6,513 nucleotides of DNA, from positions 1-6,513 of the forward strand of contig JAJYMD010000295.1 of assembly GCA_021787255.1 (NCBI GenBank), given 5' to 3'. The notes under the pieces were generated by a model. It saw nothing but the letters and a program-made list of their open reading frames with translations. It was not told the DNA's origin and did not search any database. Made by a program: the position numbers and the translations under genes. Positions 4,668 to 6,513 of the stretch are shown here, one piece after another (position 1 is the first letter of the stretch; every line of letters begins with the position of its first letter). The stretch is from Actinomycetes bacterium (GTDB lineage Bacteria; Actinomycetota; Acidimicrobiia; Acidimicrobiales; RAAP-2).

Positions 4668-6446
4668 GTGGCCGGCGTGTTCGCGTCCTTCGACGCCACG
4701 TCCCGCCCAGACGTCGCGAGGCTCCTGGCCGACCTCGAGCCGGCCCAGCGGGAGGCGGTGCTGGCGAACGACCCCGTGGTCTGCGTCCTCGCGGGCGCCG
4801 GGACCGGCAAGACGAGGGTGCTCACCCTGCGCGTCGCCCGTCGCGTGAGGGACCAGAGCGCCCACCCCTCGCACGTGCTCGTGTGCACCTTCAGCCGCAA
4901 AGCCGCCCAGGAGTTGCGCGGCCGCCTCTGGACGCTCGGGGTCGGGGAGGTGGAAGCCGGGACCTTCCACCGCACGGCGCTCCGCCTGATCGCGCACTAC
5001 CGGCGCGACCGCGGCGACGCACCACCGCGCATCGTCGAGGATCGCCGACGGTGGCTCGCCGATCTCCTCGACGCCGGCGCGGCGTCACGCGCTCGGGGGC
5101 GAGCCCCGAGCTTCCGCCCCTCACGGCGGAACGCTTCGGAGGGTGACGACGCCGGCCGGCTCGATGCCGAGATCGGCTGGGCGAAGTCCCAGCTGGTTGC
5201 GCCGGGCGACTACGAAGAGGCGGCGCGGCGTGCGGGTCGGCGCCCGGCCATACCGGCCGCGAGGATCGCAGAGCTGTACGGTCTCTACGAGGACGCGCGG
5301 CGCGTGCGCGGGGTCCTCGACCTCGATGACCTGCTGTGGCACTGCGGTGATCTGCTCGAGCAGGACCCTCGCTTCACGCGAGCGATGCGCTGGTGGCACC
5401 GTCACCTCTTCGTCGACGAGATGCAGGACCTGAACGACGCGCAGTACCGTCTCCTGCGGTTGCTCGTCGGTGAGGAGCCCGACCTCTTCGTCGTGGGCGA
5501 CCCCAACCAATCCGTCTACGGCTGGAACGGCGCGCACCCCGAGCTGCTGCGCCGGGTGACCGAGGAGCTCGCCGGGACCCGCGTCGTGCGCCTGGAGACC
5601 AACCACCGCTGCGCCGCGCCCGTCGTGCGGGTCGCCTCCGCGGTCCTCGGGAGCGAGCCTCCGGCGAGCGCCCGCGGCGAGGGCCCCCTGCCGATCGTGG
5701 CGTGCCTGCAAGACGACGCCGAGGAGGCACGCTGGGTGGCGCGGCACGCTTGGCTCGCCCACCGGCCCGGGAGACGCTGGTCGTCGATCGCGGTGCTCGC
5801 ACGGACGAACGCCCAGCTGGCGCGGCTCGCCGAAGCGCTCGACGCAGAGCACGTCCCGTACCGCATCTCCGGCGCGGAGCTCGGACCGGGCAGTGACGTC
5901 CGCGGCGCGCACGAAGGCCCACGGAAGCCCACCGCACGGGAGGACGAGCTCCTTGGTGAGGACCATCCCACCGACCACGGCGGTGCAGACGAGGTCGCCG
6001 ACGGAGCGCACCGGACGAGCGGTGCTCCCTCCGGGCTCGGCGAGACCCCCGACGCCGACGACGCTGTCGTGCTGAGCACCTTCCACCGCTCGAAGGGCCT
6101 CCAGTGGCGGACCGTCTTCGTGGTCGGCGTCTCCGACGGTCTGGTCCCGCTCGTCAGCGCCCGGTCGGGCGCCGCCAAGGCGGAGGAGCGGCGGCTCTTC
6201 TACGTGGCCCTCACCAGGGCCGAAGAGGAGCTCACCTGCACCTGGGCGCTCCGACCCGACGCAAGCGCGCCCGACGGCACGGCCGAGCGTCGCCCCTCGC
6301 CGTGGCTCCCCGCCGTCGAACGCGCGGTCGGAGAGCTCCGCAAGGAGGCGGCCGTGGCGGGCCCCGCGCAGGCCGCGGAGCACCTCGCGAAGATGCGGGA
6401 TCTGCTCGCTCGACCCCCCGCCGGCTCCGACGGAACCCCAGGATGA
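4668..6446 (+). CDS. UvrD/Rep-family (SF1A) ATP-dependent DNA helicase, compact and UvrD2-like
   Basis: The product of about 592 residues carries the full SF1A motif set: Q-motif LEPAQREAV (23-31), Walker A GAGTGKT (43-49, K48), Ia CTFSRKAAQELR (73-84), Ib GTFHRTALRLI (98-108), Walker B VDEMQD (249-254), III VGDPNQSVYGWNGA (276-289), IV ETNHR (310-314), V STFHRSKGLQW (470-480) and VI RLFYVALTRAEE (509-520). It should unwind or translocate on DNA 3' to 5' in repair or recombination. Motif III has GWNGA where UvrD, Rep and PcrA have W/F-RGA, which resembles mycobacterial UvrD2 (GFTGA), but no HRDC domain follows. Between PYRISGAE (397-404) and motif V only about 60 residues, acidic and Gly-rich, occupy the place of subdomain 2B, so the protein is shorter than the roughly 700 residues usual for UvrD. 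The start is uncertain: GTG 4668 (weak GGA upstream) or GTG 4677. The frame is open further upstream, but that stretch is antisense to the hydrolase gene and Arg/His-rich, so I exclude it. Confidence 0.9.
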   Translation: MAGVFASFDATSRPDVARLLADLEPAQREAVLANDPVVCVLAGAGTGKTRVLTLRVARRVRDQSAHPSHVLVCTFSRKAAQELRGRLWTLGVGEVEAGTFHRTALRLIAHYRRDRGDAPPRIVEDRRRWLADLLDAGAASRARGRAPSFRPSRRNASEGDDAGRLDAEIGWAKSQLVAPGDYEEAARRAGRRPAIPAARIAELYGLYEDARRVRGVLDLDDLLWHCGDLLEQDPRFTRAMRWWHRHLFVDEMQDLNDAQYRLLRLLVGEEPDLFVVGDPNQSVYGWNGAHPELLRRVTEELAGTRVVRLETNHRCAAPVVRVASAVLGSEPPASARGEGPLPIVACLQDDAEEARWVARHAWLAHRPGRRWSSIAVLARTNAQLARLAEALDAEHVPYRISGAELGPGSDVRGAHEGPRKPTAREDELLGEDHPTDHGGADEVADGAHRTSGAPSGLGETPDADDAVVLSTFHRSKGLQWRTVFVVGVSDGLVPLVSARSGAAKAEERRLFYVALTRAEEELTCTWALRPDASAPDGTAERRPSPWLPAVERAVGELRKEAAVAGPAQAAEHLAKMRDLLARPPAGSDGTPG

Positions 6447-6513
6447 GCGGGCCCTGGCTGGATGGCCGGGTCGTCTGCCTCTCCGGGCGAGCCGGCGGCG
6501 CCCGTCGACGCGT
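6443..6513 (+). CDS. Start of an unidentified protein (3' truncated by window edge)
   Basis: An ATG overlaps the helicase stop as ATGA, with GGA at 6432-6434 eight bases upstream. The visible start reads MSGPWLDGRVVCLSGRAGG and stays open to the edge. This is too short to assign to a family. A competing start at ATG 6462 in another frame gives MAGSSASPGEPAAPVDA, an Ala/Pro/Ser-rich beginning that also runs off the edge. The overlap favours the first choice and suggests co-translation with the helicase. Confidence 0.35.
   Translation, partial: MSGPWLDGRVVCLSGRAGGARRR

Noticed and set aside
4506..4997. N-terminal extension of the hydrolase frame
   Set aside because: Antisense to helicase motifs; the alpha/beta hydrolase fold is complete from the ATG at 4505 with a ribosome site upstream.
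5121..6383. Minus-strand open frame opposite the helicase
   Set aside because: A stretch around 5880-6020 reads as a hydrophobic, protein-like segment on the minus strand, which made me consider an inserted gene fragment, but it has no motif, no ribosome site and is flanked by shadow composition.

Overview
The window is GC-rich chromosomal DNA (roughly 70% or more) with very strong G/C bias at third codon positions, GTG starts and tightly packed genes. Together with a BTAD-type regulator and a UvrD2-flavoured helicase, this suggests a high-GC actinomycete relative (Actinomycetota; Acidimicrobiia or a similar deep class would fit). That placement is inference from composition and gene style, not from a marker gene. 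No RNA genes, insertion sequences or CRISPR arrays were seen, and no gene-free stretch exceeds 300 bases.

Layout. (1) Bases 2-1084, plus strand: the 3' part of a large gene that enters from the left edge. It encodes a repetitive Gly/Thr/Asp linker, built from perfect 27-bp and near-perfect 33-bp tandem repeats, followed by an OmpR/SARP-like winged helix and a BTAD helical-repeat domain. (2) Bases 4505-1015, minus strand: a three-gene operon. An alpha/beta hydrolase overlaps by ATGA with a membrane-anchored MurF-like Mur ligase, which is followed 51 bp later by a D-alanine--D-alanine ligase. The ligase gene runs 70 bp into the convergent BTAD gene. (3) Bases 4506-4667: a 162-bp divergent intergenic region, the only place for promoters of the operon and the helicase; it holds a 14-bp dyad next to the helicase start. 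(4) Bases 4668-6446, plus strand: a compact UvrD/Rep (SF1A) helicase whose 2B subdomain appears to be replaced by a short acidic linker. (5) Bases 6443-6513: the first codons of a further gene, overlapping the helicase stop by ATGA.

How the genes may work together. The ATP-grasp ligase should make D-Ala-D-Ala, and MurF-type Mur ligases attach that dipeptide to a peptidoglycan precursor. Finding the pair in one operon, outside any visible dcw cluster, suggests a self-contained dipeptide synthesis and transfer module. The Mur ligase has no recognisable MurF domain 1 (the UDP-sugar-binding domain) and instead has a multi-pass membrane domain, so a membrane-bound or lipid-linked acceptor is plausible. 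The hydrolase is translationally coupled to it but its substrate cannot be read from sequence. This module and the shortened helicase are the most interesting parts of the window.
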